From Deltaproteobacteria bacterium (GTDB lineage: Bacteria; Bdellovibrionota; UBA1018), in assembly GCA_013286765.1 (NCBI GenBank), contig JABDFB010000010.1, positions 1 to 36,789 on the forward strand: a stretch of 36,789 nt of DNA. Reading direction: 5' to 3'. Below, one piece after another: positions 15,449 to 23,599 of this stretch (within the stretch, counting starts at the first letter, position 1; the number at the start of each line of letters is the position of its first letter). The notes below the pieces were generated by a model that had not been told where the DNA came from, did no database searches, and worked only from the letters and a program-made list of their open reading frames with translations. The position numbers and the translations under genes are program-made.

Positions 15449-17278
15449 ATGAATACTTTAAAACATTGGTTTTTTGCCTTTTTGGGTTTTTGTTTGCTCG
15501 CTGCACAGGACACAGGCTGGGCCGCGATCCAGAAGTCTGCCGAACAGCAGAACACCGTTGCTGAGGTTACCGCCTTTCCAATTGATGTATTACAGCAGCG
15601 TTTGGTAAAAAAGGAACGATCAAAGGCCGCCAGGAATCTGAAATTGGCGTTCGACAGTCTTGAAAAGCAAAACTTTTCAAGAGCCCTCCAGCTTGGATCT
15701 TTAGCGCGAAAAGATCCCTTATTTTTTGATTTTGGAAGTTGGATGATGGCTTCAGCAAATCTAGGCCAAGCTAAGGCCCTTTTGCGAAAGAAGAAGTTCA
15801 AAGAGTCTATTAAGAATATTGAAGCCGCGCAGGTACTTTCTCTTCAAATCGAAAGGAATTCACCGTATTCACCCGTTTTACGCTTTTTGCCCAAAGACCT
15901 AGCGGAGGAAGATCTGCTCTATGGATTGGCCCACGCCGGCCTTAAGAATTGGAAAAAAAGTGAGGAATATTTTGAAAAATCGTTTCAGCGTCTGAACTCA
16001 ATGAATCAACTTTCGGCCGTCGATTTTGATGCAGCAAAAGCGTATGTTGAAACTTGCAAAAAAGGGCGTGGGCTACTATGTGTCTCGTGGACTCGAAAGT
16101 TCTCAGTTATTTTTCCGAATAAATTTGAGGAAGTAAAACCTATTAAAAATTCTTACCCAAGAATTTCAAAACTCCTTTCTGTTCCATACAAAGCACCTGA
16201 TCCGGATGTGACGGCGTTTGACGCTGCTTTCCAGCTTTATCGTGATGAGAAATATAAGAAGGCAATAGAAGGGTTTAAGGATTTTCTGCGGGATTATCCA
16301 CTTTCTACGCACAGAAATCGTGCAAGATATTGGCTTGCACGCTGTCTCCTTCTGAGAAAGGATCCAGAGGAAGCGCAAAAATACCTGGATCTTTTGAGAC
16401 AAGAGAGTCCGCTGAGTTATTACGGCCTGTTAGCTTTGAGTTCTAACTCCGATAATAGTAGCAACGGAAAGAAGCTAAGTCTACCCACGATCAGCTCTGA
16501 ACTTCCTGTGGCGACGGATACGGATCCTGCGTTAACACCGTCGGAACAATACCATCTTCTGCGAGCAAAAAAATTGGTGGCCGAACAAGCGTACCCGTTA
16601 GCTGCTCTTGAATTGAAAGAATTCAAAATGCGCGAAGAGCTCTCTGTTCCGTTCCTAGTCTATTTCGCAATGCTGAATTCCAAAGCTAAAAATCATATTT
16701 CTTGTTTTCAAACTCTGCAAGAACTCACTTACCGTGGGTACACGGGAATTCTTTCCACCTTCGGACTAGGACTTTTTTTCCCAGCTGAGTTTTTAGAACT
16801 AATAAAAAAATATTCTGCAGCAAATGAATTGGATCCCATATTAGTGCTTAGTTTAATTAAGCAAGAGTCTGGGTTCTTACAAGATGCCAATTCATCTGTA
16901 GGAGCGCTAGGATTGATGCAATTAATGCCTGCTACCGCAGTTGAAGTAGAAAAAAATGTGGATCTAACAGAGCTTGTAAAAGCAGAACAAAATATAAAGG
17001 TAGGAACAAAATACCTACGAAAGCTTCTCACCCAATTTAAAGGCAACGCCGTCTACGCTTTGGCAGCTTACAATGCCGGACCCACTGCGACACAAAAGTG
17101 GATCAAGAAAACTGCTGGTGGCAAGCAAGATTTGCAAGAATTTATTGAGTTGATCTCTTATCGAGAAACTCGAGAATACGTTGGATCGATTATCAGGAAT
17201 TACTTTTGGTATTCTAGACAATTAAATGGCGGTCCGATGGAAAATCTCGACGTATTTTGGAAAAAAGATACACAATAA
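15449..17278 (+). CDS. Soluble lytic murein transglycosylase (SLT domain)
   Basis: This 609-residue periplasmic enzyme cleaves peptidoglycan to 1,6-anhydro-muropeptides. An N-terminal signal peptide (FFAFLGFCLLAAQ, likely cut near residue 26) is followed by a long helical TPR-like superhelix (about 60-445; e.g. residues 256-315 read as TPR/YbgF-like repeats). The C-terminal SLT catalytic domain is about 450-585. It has catalytic Glu473 in LIKQESGF, then ALGLMQLMPATA (486-497), AAYNAGP (539-545) and YRETREYV (571-578). The architecture and length match Slt70-type enzymes. It lies between a HAMP-like membrane protein and an RsbU-type phosphatase, 22 nt before the latter's putative start. Confidence 0.93.
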   Translation: MNTLKHWFFAFLGFCLLAAQDTGWAAIQKSAEQQNTVAEVTAFPIDVLQQRLVKKERSKAARNLKLAFDSLEKQNFSRALQLGSLARKDPLFFDFGSWMMASANLGQAKALLRKKKFKESIKNIEAAQVLSLQIERNSPYSPVLRFLPKDLAEEDLLYGLAHAGLKNWKKSEEYFEKSFQRLNSMNQLSAVDFDAAKAYVETCKKGRGLLCVSWTRKFSVIFPNKFEEVKPIKNSYPRISKLLSVPYKAPDPDVTAFDAAFQLYRDEKYKKAIEGFKDFLRDYPLSTHRNRARYWLARCLLLRKDPEEAQKYLDLLRQESPLSYYGLLALSSNSDNSSNGKKLSLPTISSELPVATDTDPALTPSEQYHLLRAKKLVAEQAYPLAALELKEFKMREELSVPFLVYFAMLNSKAKNHISCFQTLQELTYRGYTGILSTFGLGLFFPAEFLELIKKYSAANELDPILVLSLIKQESGFLQDANSSVGALGLMQLMPATAVEVEKNVDLTELVKAEQNIKVGTKYLRKLLTQFKGNAVYALAAYNAGPTATQKWIKKTAGGKQDLQEFIELISYRETREYVGSIIRNYFWYSRQLNGGPMENLDVFWKKDTQ

Positions 17279-17300
17279 TATCCAATATTAGTGTAAGTTA

Positions 17301-19160
17301 TTGTATCCTATTCATAAGGTGAATTGGACGTTTCGTACAAAACTCACGATTACGATCTTTTTTATGATCGTAACCGCCGTAGGCGGGTCTACAGCTTTTC
17401 TTTTGAATCTGTATCAAAAAGATAAGCTGAACGGAATACTACAATCCAGACTTAACGGAACAAAACAAACAGCATCGCACTTAGCTAATCTGATTGCTTT
17501 AGTTGACATTGTAGAAATAGACAAAGCGCGTGACTCAGATACGATTATCTTTATCTATGACGATCCTTGCTCTCAACTGGCGAAGCGAAAAGGGATTGTT
17601 TCTCATTACTATGAAAATCAACTTCGTGAGATTGAGGTCCCTCCCGAAGCCTGGTTGGACAGTCTAGCACTGTTTAAGACCTGTTCCCAGTTGACTGAAT
17701 CGACAAGTGAAACAAAAACTCAAGCAGGTGTCGAAGGAGTCTCACTTAAGGCTGAAATTGTACCCAGCAAGATTCAGATAATGCAGCCATATATCGCTGT
17801 TCTTACTCAGAGTAAGAGAGGACGTCGTTTTGCTCTCATATCTCTACAGAATTTAGATAACTACGAAGCGAGTACTACGTTTATTATCAATAGCAATGGC
17901 GAAACGGTTTGGAGCGCTGACGGCGCTGAATATGTTCAAACAGCCATGTTGGACACGGGCGTTACATTTGAAACTCTACGAAATCTGAGTCGTGAGTCCT
18001 TGAAATCGGACACCGCAAAGGTTGAACTACTAGGAAATGACGGTCTCATCTCCTACGCTAAAGTTACCGATGATTGGGCTCTCATGACCCTGTCATATAA
18101 GCCTACCGCATTTAAATCGGTGCACTTTGCTCTGCGTCAGTCATTACTTCTCATACTTGGATTTATTTTTCTTTGCTTGTTTATTGGTAAGATGGTTGCT
18201 CAGCTTGTCACTCAACCTTTATTGGATCTCAAGCGGCATGCGGAACTCGTAGGACAAGGTAACTTTGAAACAAGACTCGAGGTGAAGGGTCGGGATGAAA
18301 TTGCTACAGTGGAAAATGCATTCAACGTGATGACAGACAAGATTATTCAATTGATCGAAGACACTAAGGAAAAGATTAATATCGAAAAAGAACTTGAACT
18401 TGCCGAACAAACACAAAAAATGTTGATGCCGGATCACAGAGTGGATTTAAAGGATTTCCGGTTTTCAAGTTACACCCAGACCGCCAGTAAGTGCGGTGGT
18501 GACTGGTGGGGATACTTAGAGATCAAACGCCCGAACAAGAAATCTGTTCTATTAATAATGGTCGGGGACGTAACTGGTCACGGTACCTCTTCAGCTCTCA
18601 TTACAGCGTCCGTTCACGGTGGCCTATCGATTCTCTCAACTTGGATTGAAGAAAATCCAGAGATAGGAACCGATCCAAGATCTATCAATCAATACTTTAA
18701 TCGAGCGGTCTACGAGTCAGCTAAAGGGGTCATTGGTATGACTTTATTTACGGCCGTTGTCGAGCCGGAAGCAAAGCTTATGTATTGCTCAAACGCAGGT
18801 CACAATCTGCCCTATTTAATTAGTCCTGACAAAGATGGAAAAAAAGCTAACGTAAAAGTACTGAGTCGCCCCGGAACTCCGTTAGGTTATGTAAAAGACA
18901 CGGTCTATACCGATTTAGATACCTACGAATGGACACCTGGCTCACAACTTTTTCTCTATACGGATGGCCTAATCGATTGCACGTTGGGAGAAAAAGTCCT
19001 CTATGACAGAAAAAGTCTGAGAAAAGCCTTAGGAGCCTACGGTCATTTGGTCGGCGCCGATCTGATGAATCAACTGCTCAATGATCGTTCAAAAAAAATA
19101 GGAGACCTACCGACCGCAGACGATATTACGGCTGTAATTTGTGAGTTTAAGGATACCTAA
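17301..19160 (+). CDS. Membrane-bound RsbU-type PP2C serine phosphatase
   Basis: The 619-residue product has TM1 (about 14-37), a periplasmic sensor region (about 40-275) and TM2 (about 280-303). A HAMP domain follows (about 300-355, QPLLDLKRHAELVGQGNFETRL), then a SpoIIE/RsbU PP2C domain (about 385-617). Metal-binding motifs are intact: Asp401 (CGGDWWG), GDVTGHGTSSALI (421-433), NAGHNLPYL, LYTDGLID and TADDITAVI. Such phosphatases dephosphorylate anti-anti-sigma (STAS) proteins in partner switching. No STAS or anti-sigma gene is in the window. The assumed start is TTG 17301, which has no good ribosome site; GTG 17319 is an alternative. It is followed after 3 nt by the FecR-like gene, so the pair is probably coupled. 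Confidence 0.92.
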   Translation: MYPIHKVNWTFRTKLTITIFFMIVTAVGGSTAFLLNLYQKDKLNGILQSRLNGTKQTASHLANLIALVDIVEIDKARDSDTIIFIYDDPCSQLAKRKGIVSHYYENQLREIEVPPEAWLDSLALFKTCSQLTESTSETKTQAGVEGVSLKAEIVPSKIQIMQPYIAVLTQSKRGRRFALISLQNLDNYEASTTFIINSNGETVWSADGAEYVQTAMLDTGVTFETLRNLSRESLKSDTAKVELLGNDGLISYAKVTDDWALMTLSYKPTAFKSVHFALRQSLLLILGFIFLCLFIGKMVAQLVTQPLLDLKRHAELVGQGNFETRLEVKGRDEIATVENAFNVMTDKIIQLIEDTKEKINIEKELELAEQTQKMLMPDHRVDLKDFRFSSYTQTASKCGGDWWGYLEIKRPNKKSVLLIMVGDVTGHGTSSALITASVHGGLSILSTWIEENPEIGTDPRSINQYFNRAVYESAKGVIGMTLFTAVVEPEAKLMYCSNAGHNLPYLISPDKDGKKANVKVLSRPGTPLGYVKDTVYTDLDTYEWTPGSQLFLYTDGLIDCTLGEKVLYDRKSLRKALGAYGHLVGADLMNQLLNDRSKKIGDLPTADDITAVICEFKDT

Positions 19161-19163
19161 ACA

Positions 19164-20075
19164 ATGAAAAACGCAATGGTAATGAATCTCTATAATCACT
19201 TACTTAATCAGCCGATTACACGTTTATTTGGTTTTTTGAAAACCACCTTTAAGAATCGACGCGTGGATATCATTTTGTTGTCAGCGTCGTTCGTATGTTT
19301 TGCAATTTTTATCCGTAACTCCATCAAAATGGAAGAATTGAGCGGCATTGGGGCGCCGATTGGTGTTTTAAAAACTGGCAAAATAATGAAGCGGTCCTTG
19401 GGTGGAAAGGCATTCAACTTGGTCACATCGGGTACGGAGTTCTTCAATTTAGATGCTGTATGGGTCGGGCCCGGACAAAAGGCAACTGTTGCTCTGGAAA
19501 GCGGTGACATGCTCGAACTATTTGAAAGGACTCTTGTGGTTTTAAAGAAGCAATTTAAAGAGGCCGGTAGGGCTACAAACGTTCTCAAAAGACAGTTTAA
19601 ACTGGCTAAAGGCCGCGTCTCTGTAGGTGATTCGCAAGACTATAAATATAAAGACGAGGACTCGGCCGTTTGGGATTCTAAGAACTTAAAGTTTGGCAAT
19701 ACGCCTTCTGCTGACGACGGCAAAGCTAGTTCGGATATGTATCCCCGTCAGGATTCTATTATTTACACACGAGCTGAGAGCGAACAAAAATTTACTTTAG
19801 TCTGGCCTACCCCAATTTCTGGATACTTAGAGATTCAAGATCGGCAAGAAGGAAGGCGGATACATGAGGAATTGAAAAATCAAAGGTCCGTCACGCTCAA
19901 TCTTTCGCAAAACAGAGTTTACTACTGGCAGATTATCGATCAACAGCGAAATACTCTCTTCGGCCCAAACAAATTTGAATTACGAAAATTGACGGAAAGT
20001 TCGGTCGGAAAATTATTAGAAGGCAAGAAAGAGGGGAGTAGTCAGGGCGAACAGCCGGTAGAGGTGTATTGGTAG
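19164..20075 (+). CDS. FecR-like single-pass membrane protein
   Basis: This 303-residue protein has a short cytoplasmic N-terminus, one TM helix (about 34-52) and a periplasmic domain. The segment from about 72 to 125 (GKIMKRSLGGKAFNLVTSGT, then AVWVGPGQKATVALESGDML) has the beta-rich repeat pattern of FecR domains. A second region (about 210-280) reads like a fibronectin-type sandwich (FTLVWPTPISGYLEIQDR, VYYWQIIDQQRN) often paired with FecR in delta-type bacteria and spirochaetes. No ECF sigma factor is adjacent. It directly follows the phosphatase gene with a 3-nt gap, so it may pass an envelope signal to it. The family call is by pattern and is moderate. Confidence 0.65.
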   Translation: MKNAMVMNLYNHLLNQPITRLFGFLKTTFKNRRVDIILLSASFVCFAIFIRNSIKMEELSGIGAPIGVLKTGKIMKRSLGGKAFNLVTSGTEFFNLDAVWVGPGQKATVALESGDMLELFERTLVVLKKQFKEAGRATNVLKRQFKLAKGRVSVGDSQDYKYKDEDSAVWDSKNLKFGNTPSADDGKASSDMYPRQDSIIYTRAESEQKFTLVWPTPISGYLEIQDRQEGRRIHEELKNQRSVTLNLSQNRVYYWQIIDQQRNTLFGPNKFELRKLTESSVGKLLEGKKEGSSQGEQPVEVYW

Positions 20076-20150
20076 ATCAACCGAACTGTGCTGAACGTTA
20101 TTATTTAAACAAGTTCCAAATTAAATACTTGAATTTAAATAAAGTTAATT

Positions 20151-20181
20151 GGTTTATTTGTATGCAGTATCAAACTAAACC
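20151..20181. terminator. Inverted repeat between convergent genes, possible bidirectional terminator
   Basis: GGTTTATTTG (20151-20160) pairs with CAAACTAAACC (20171-20181) with one bulged base and a 10-nt loop. It lies between the FecR-like gene and the convergent coiled-coil gene in an AT-rich 139-nt region. There is no long T-tract on either side, so the terminator role is tentative. Confidence 0.35.
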
Positions 20182-20214
20182 GGTGTAGTGACCATTTTGG
20201 GCGAAGACGTACTC

Positions 20215-21441
20215 TTAAAAATACTGATCCTGCGTTTCGATACTCCTCAGCATTTCATCGAGGTAGTCTTTTTGCTGATTAAGCAGAGCTAGAATTTCCT
20301 CGACTTTATTTCTGTCCGGGTGGGTTTCCGGAATGGTTGCAAGCTGGGATTTGATCCGTTCAATTTCTCTATTTTTATGAGACATGAAGTCTTGCAGAAG
20401 AAATATGCCCCATTTCTGATTATTCTGCTCTAGTGTGGAATTGAGAAGTCGAAGTCGTTCTGCTTCCATCGAAGTTTTATTAAAGTCATCAGTAAGTTTT
20501 TTCAGTTTGTCTTCGAGTGTGTGTTGGCTGAATTTGGTATCAGTCAGTTCGTCGACTAATTCCTTACTCTTAAGTTGAAGGTGATCAAAGCTATCCTTGA
20601 GGCTTTTTTCACGGGTGATGGAAAAGTTGAGATCTTTTCGAGTTTGAATAAGCTCCGTTTGCACAGAGCTTAGCTGAATTTTCGCGTTATTCAGTTCGTT
20701 CTGGTAGTGATGGAAGTCCTGTTTATGTTTTTGTAAGTCGGAGATGGTCTCTGAAAGTTTGGCTTCGATGACTTGATTTTTAGAGACCTGGTCCTGTTCG
20801 CCTAATCTTGCTCGTTGAAGGTCGAAAGTGAGATTATTGATTTGTTCTCTCAGTTTTTCACTTTGGTTGATGTGGGCTTGGAGTTGATTTTTTAATTTCT
20901 CTTCCTGCAGGCAAGCTTGGAAATATTTGTCTTGTGATTCTTTGACGCGGCCTTCGTAATTTTCTTTAGTCCTATCAAATTCAAAATTCAGTGCTTCGAG
21001 ACGGCTTTGTTCATGTTTGATCAATGAATGGAGATGATTAGTTTGGGTATTGAATTTCTGTCTCTCTACCGCCAGAATCTTCTTAGACTGCTCTAGTTCT
21101 GCTTTGACGACGTTCAGCTTAGCGATTTCATTATTTAAATCTCTGATTTGTTGGTGCGAGACGTTAACAGCGGATTGAAATTTACTTTTGTCAATCGCGA
21201 ACTGGGCCTGTAGCATGCGGTTCTTTTCTTTTTCGTCGCGGAGGGCCAACTCTAGTTGACGAATAGTGGTACAAATAGATTCAATTTCATAGAAGATTTG
21301 AGGAAAATGAACCATTGAGCTGAGAGAGTTTAATGGATTTAGGGAGCTTGCGGAGTTTGCTGGGTCTCCAGTATTTCCGTCTTTTTTTCTTTCCGATATG
21401 GAAATAACTTGTTCTTCGGAGCTCTTTATTGACGCACTCAT
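20215..21441 (-). CDS. Long coiled-coil protein of unknown function
   Basis: This 408-residue protein is almost entirely alpha-helical coiled coil (about 50-390), rich in Gln, Lys, Glu, Leu and Asn, with a short Ser-rich N-terminus. It has no signal peptide or TM, so it is cytoplasmic. I chose ATG 21441 because AAGGAGAAGG lies 7 nt upstream. A frame-open extension to 21501 lacks such a site. Heptad-rich sequence makes family assignment by eye unsafe: SMC-like and filament-type matches would be compositional. It is divergent, over 93 nt, from the FliG-like gene, and the two could be coregulated or structural partners. Confidence 0.8.
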   Translation of the reverse strand: MSASIKSSEEQVISISERKKDGNTGDPANSASSLNPLNSLSSMVHFPQIFYEIESICTTIRQLELALRDEKEKNRMLQAQFAIDKSKFQSAVNVSHQQIRDLNNEIAKLNVVKAELEQSKKILAVERQKFNTQTNHLHSLIKHEQSRLEALNFEFDRTKENYEGRVKESQDKYFQACLQEEKLKNQLQAHINQSEKLREQINNLTFDLQRARLGEQDQVSKNQVIEAKLSETISDLQKHKQDFHHYQNELNNAKIQLSSVQTELIQTRKDLNFSITREKSLKDSFDHLQLKSKELVDELTDTKFSQHTLEDKLKKLTDDFNKTSMEAERLRLLNSTLEQNNQKWGIFLLQDFMSHKNREIERIKSQLATIPETHPDRNKVEEILALLNQQKDYLDEMLRSIETQDQYF

Positions 21442-21534
21442 TGGAATTCCTTCTCCTTGTTTAAATATTGTATCAATAGATAAAAAATTTACTACAATCA
21501 AGTTTAATTCTTTTTAAATTCCTCCGATAAGAAT

Positions 21535-22422
21535 ATGGGGATACGGGTACTAAGCATGGAGAATACTTATTCTACAACAATTATAGATTTAAAAGACAAG
21601 ATTTTGTCGCTGGCTGCGGAGTTTCCAGAGGTATCCCGTCTTGCAACGTACAGGCTTCTGGAGACTCAAGAAGGGGCTCTGCAGTTCGCGCTTTTTTGCG
21701 ACTACCTCGGTATTTACTATGCGGAACGGATTTTTGATTTTTTGGTAGATTACCAATGGAGAATTTTCAAAGATCTTCTTCGTGTTGAAAAAAAAGCTCT
21801 GCACAAGGCAAATTTTGCTCAGGCCTTACTCAATGTTTACCAGGCATTTTTTGCCGAAGCGATGGCAGCGAAAGACATCGGTGAAGATCCTTTTACTTTT
21901 CTAAAAGATGTTCCAAAAGCTAGGTTAGTGAGTTATCTGAATCAAGAAGATCCAGCAAAATTGGCATTGCTTGCGGTTTTTTGGCGACAGAGTGAAGTTT
22001 CATCTATTTTGGAGGCTCTCGAATCGAACTTGAGAACGAAGGTAGTTCTTTATATTTCACGATTGAGTCGTGTTCCGAACGAAGCTTCGAAAAAGTCCGC
22101 CGCTACCTACGCGAACGAACTGAGTCAGAAACTCATTGAATCCGTCTATAAAGGCCCACAGCCTCCTGTGTTCAAAAAGAAAGTTGCAGATGGAAGCTTT
22201 AAGAATGGGAATGACAAAGTGGAAAGCACCAAAGTTGAGAATGATAAGGTGAAAGACAAAATTTACAAAATGCTCAGTGAAATCGATCTGAGCGCAGAAG
22301 AAAAATTCTTTCGGGTAATCCTGCCGAAATCCGAAAGAATGAAAGAGAAATGGAGCCGAATCAGAGAACTCCATGAAAGATCGCTACGAATTATTAATGA
22401 GGCAGTAGGACAGCGAAAATAA
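21535..22422 (+). CDS. Hypothetical helical protein with FliG-middle-domain-like segment
   Basis: This 295-residue soluble helical protein has no signal peptide. The segment from about 133 to 200 (SYLNQEDPAKLALLAVFW, then SSILEALESNLRTKVVLYIS and RLSRVPNE) follows the pattern of the FliG middle domain: the position of HPQTIALVL, then AA.VL..LP..L...V..RIA.L..V. It lacks the EHPQ motif itself and any convincing FliG C-terminal torque helix. The C-terminus (240-295) is charged and helical. It may be a divergent FliG paralogue or an armadillo-type helical repeat unrelated to flagella. The ATG at 21535 has only a weak GATAAG site; ATG 21559 is an alternative. The family call is tentative, but the gene is well supported by length and codon pattern. 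Confidence 0.7.
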   Translation: MGIRVLSMENTYSTTIIDLKDKILSLAAEFPEVSRLATYRLLETQEGALQFALFCDYLGIYYAERIFDFLVDYQWRIFKDLLRVEKKALHKANFAQALLNVYQAFFAEAMAAKDIGEDPFTFLKDVPKARLVSYLNQEDPAKLALLAVFWRQSEVSSILEALESNLRTKVVLYISRLSRVPNEASKKSAATYANELSQKLIESVYKGPQPPVFKKKVADGSFKNGNDKVESTKVENDKVKDKIYKMLSEIDLSAEEKFFRVILPKSERMKEKWSRIRELHERSLRIINEAVGQRK

Positions 22423-22454
22423 GAGTCGGCCACTTAACTTACAAATAAAATTTT

Positions 22455-22484
22455 TTGCTCCTATTTTTTTCAACAAATTATTAA
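22455..22484 (+). promoter_or_regulatory. Candidate sigma-70 promoter of the outer-membrane protein gene
   Basis: TTGCTC (22455-22460), an 18-nt spacer and TATTAA (22479-22484) give a plausible promoter. Its -10 element overlaps the start of a 16-bp perfect palindrome, an arrangement typical of repressor-controlled promoters. Confidence 0.4.
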
Positions 22485-22496
22485 CACTAGTGTTAA
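22481..22496. promoter_or_regulatory. 16-bp perfect palindrome, candidate operator
   Basis: TTAACACTAGTGTTAA is identical to its own reverse complement and does not extend further. It overlaps the candidate -10 box of the downstream gene. A dimeric repressor site is the simplest reading; the regulator is unknown. Confidence 0.5.
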
Positions 22497-22501
22497 AAGT
22501 A

Positions 22502-22535
22502 CCCCTTGCACAACAGCGTTAGTTGGCGCAAGGGG
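22502..22535 (+). promoter_or_regulatory. Hairpin that sequesters the Shine-Dalgarno sequence
   Basis: CCCCTTGC (22502-22509) pairs with GCAAGGGG (22528-22535). Above a small internal loop, CAAC (22511-22514) pairs with GTTG (22522-22525), leaving a 7-nt loop. The 3' arm contains most of the AGGGGGG ribosome-binding site (22531-22537) of the gene starting at TTG 22544. The folded leader should reduce translation initiation. Confidence 0.5.
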
Positions 22536-22543
22536 GGTAGAAA

Positions 22544-23599
22544 TTGCAAAGACCACGACTCTTCACAGTCCTAGCCGCAAGTTCCCTAAGCTTATTTATT
22601 CATCAGTCCTCACTTGCTCAAGCAAGCGAACAAACCAGTGATGATGCAAGTACCGAAGCCAGTAGTCAACACAGTGCGAAACTCACCACTAAAAATCTAC
22701 ATGGTCATGTGCTAAAGCGTAAACACCACAGGAAAAAGGGGCATCAAGAACCAGGCCTAAAGGGCGATGATGTCGACGAAATTGAACCCGAAGAGCCAGG
22801 TGAAGATATTCGCATTCCGTCGGAGCCTTCTTTTTTCGAAAATGTGAAGGACAAAGTCACTCTGGCGTATAGCGGCGTGTATCGAGGTGGATCTTTCAGT
22901 GACTTTACTAGTTCTTATCAACCCACAGCAACAGGGCACCCGGATTCGACTTCGCCCATCTCACTAGAAAATCTTGTTACTGCAGGATATCGCATTACTC
23001 CAGATTGGACAATCGGGGCAATCGCGCATCTTTATTATCTTCCCGCCGGATTTCCGCCCGGGACAGGTCAGGCTCTGCAAAATTACGATCCATCTATTTA
23101 TATAGCGAGGTCCAAGCTCGTTGATTATAGAGGAATTAGTTTATCCGGTAGCTTGAACTGGACATTTCCCGTCTCATCCTTCGATTATCTTCGTCCGCAT
23201 CATATTGCGTCTGCGATCACACTCAACCTAGTCGCATCGCTTCAGGCCCCAAAGTCCCACCTACGTTTGGGAATGGCTGCATATCTTCGAGGTTATATCC
23301 CGAATGGCAATGCTGGAAATGATGTTCCGACTTACAAAGTTTACCTGGGACCCAACCTGTCTTATCAGATTGTCGATAATGTCGCGTTTACACTCTTTAT
23401 TGATTTGGTGCAGGCAGTTCGTAGTCGCGGAACAGGTTTTATCTCTGGTTTAAAGAATCCATCAGGAGATATTCAACCCGGGATTTTTTGGCAGATTACA
23501 AAAAATATTAGCATTAACCCTCTCATCAATATTTATCCGTCGAGCATGAGTCTAGCTTCTTCTTCGTTGCAGTTGCTGGTATTCATCAAGCCTTTTTGA
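22544..23599 (+). CDS. Putative outer-membrane beta-barrel protein
   Basis: The 351-residue product has a Sec signal peptide (about 1-27, LAASSLSLFIHQSSLAQA). A Ser/His/Lys-rich then Asp/Glu-rich linker follows (about 28-95; contains HGHVLKRKHHRKKGHQ). A region of alternating beta-strand character runs to a C-terminal Phe (FIKPF), the usual outer-membrane barrel end signal. Family unknown. The start is TTG 22544, chosen because AGGGGGG lies 6 nt upstream and no in-frame ATG precedes the signal peptide. The basic His-rich linker could bind metal or sit against peptidoglycan; that is only a guess. The last 14 nt overlap the convergent glycosyltransferase gene. Confidence 0.8.
   Translation: MQRPRLFTVLAASSLSLFIHQSSLAQASEQTSDDASTEASSQHSAKLTTKNLHGHVLKRKHHRKKGHQEPGLKGDDVDEIEPEEPGEDIRIPSEPSFFENVKDKVTLAYSGVYRGGSFSDFTSSYQPTATGHPDSTSPISLENLVTAGYRITPDWTIGAIAHLYYLPAGFPPGTGQALQNYDPSIYIARSKLVDYRGISLSGSLNWTFPVSSFDYLRPHHIASAITLNLVASLQAPKSHLRLGMAAYLRGYIPNGNAGNDVPTYKVYLGPNLSYQIVDNVAFTLFIDLVQAVRSRGTGFISGLKNPSGDIQPGIFWQITKNISINPLINIYPSSMSLASSSLQLLVFIKPF

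Noticed and set aside
15088..15801. 237-codon open frame on the - strand
   Set aside because: It lies antisense to two well-supported genes (HAMP-like and SLT), is rich in Phe, Arg and Cys with no recognisable domain, and spans their junction. It is a shadow of the coding bias.
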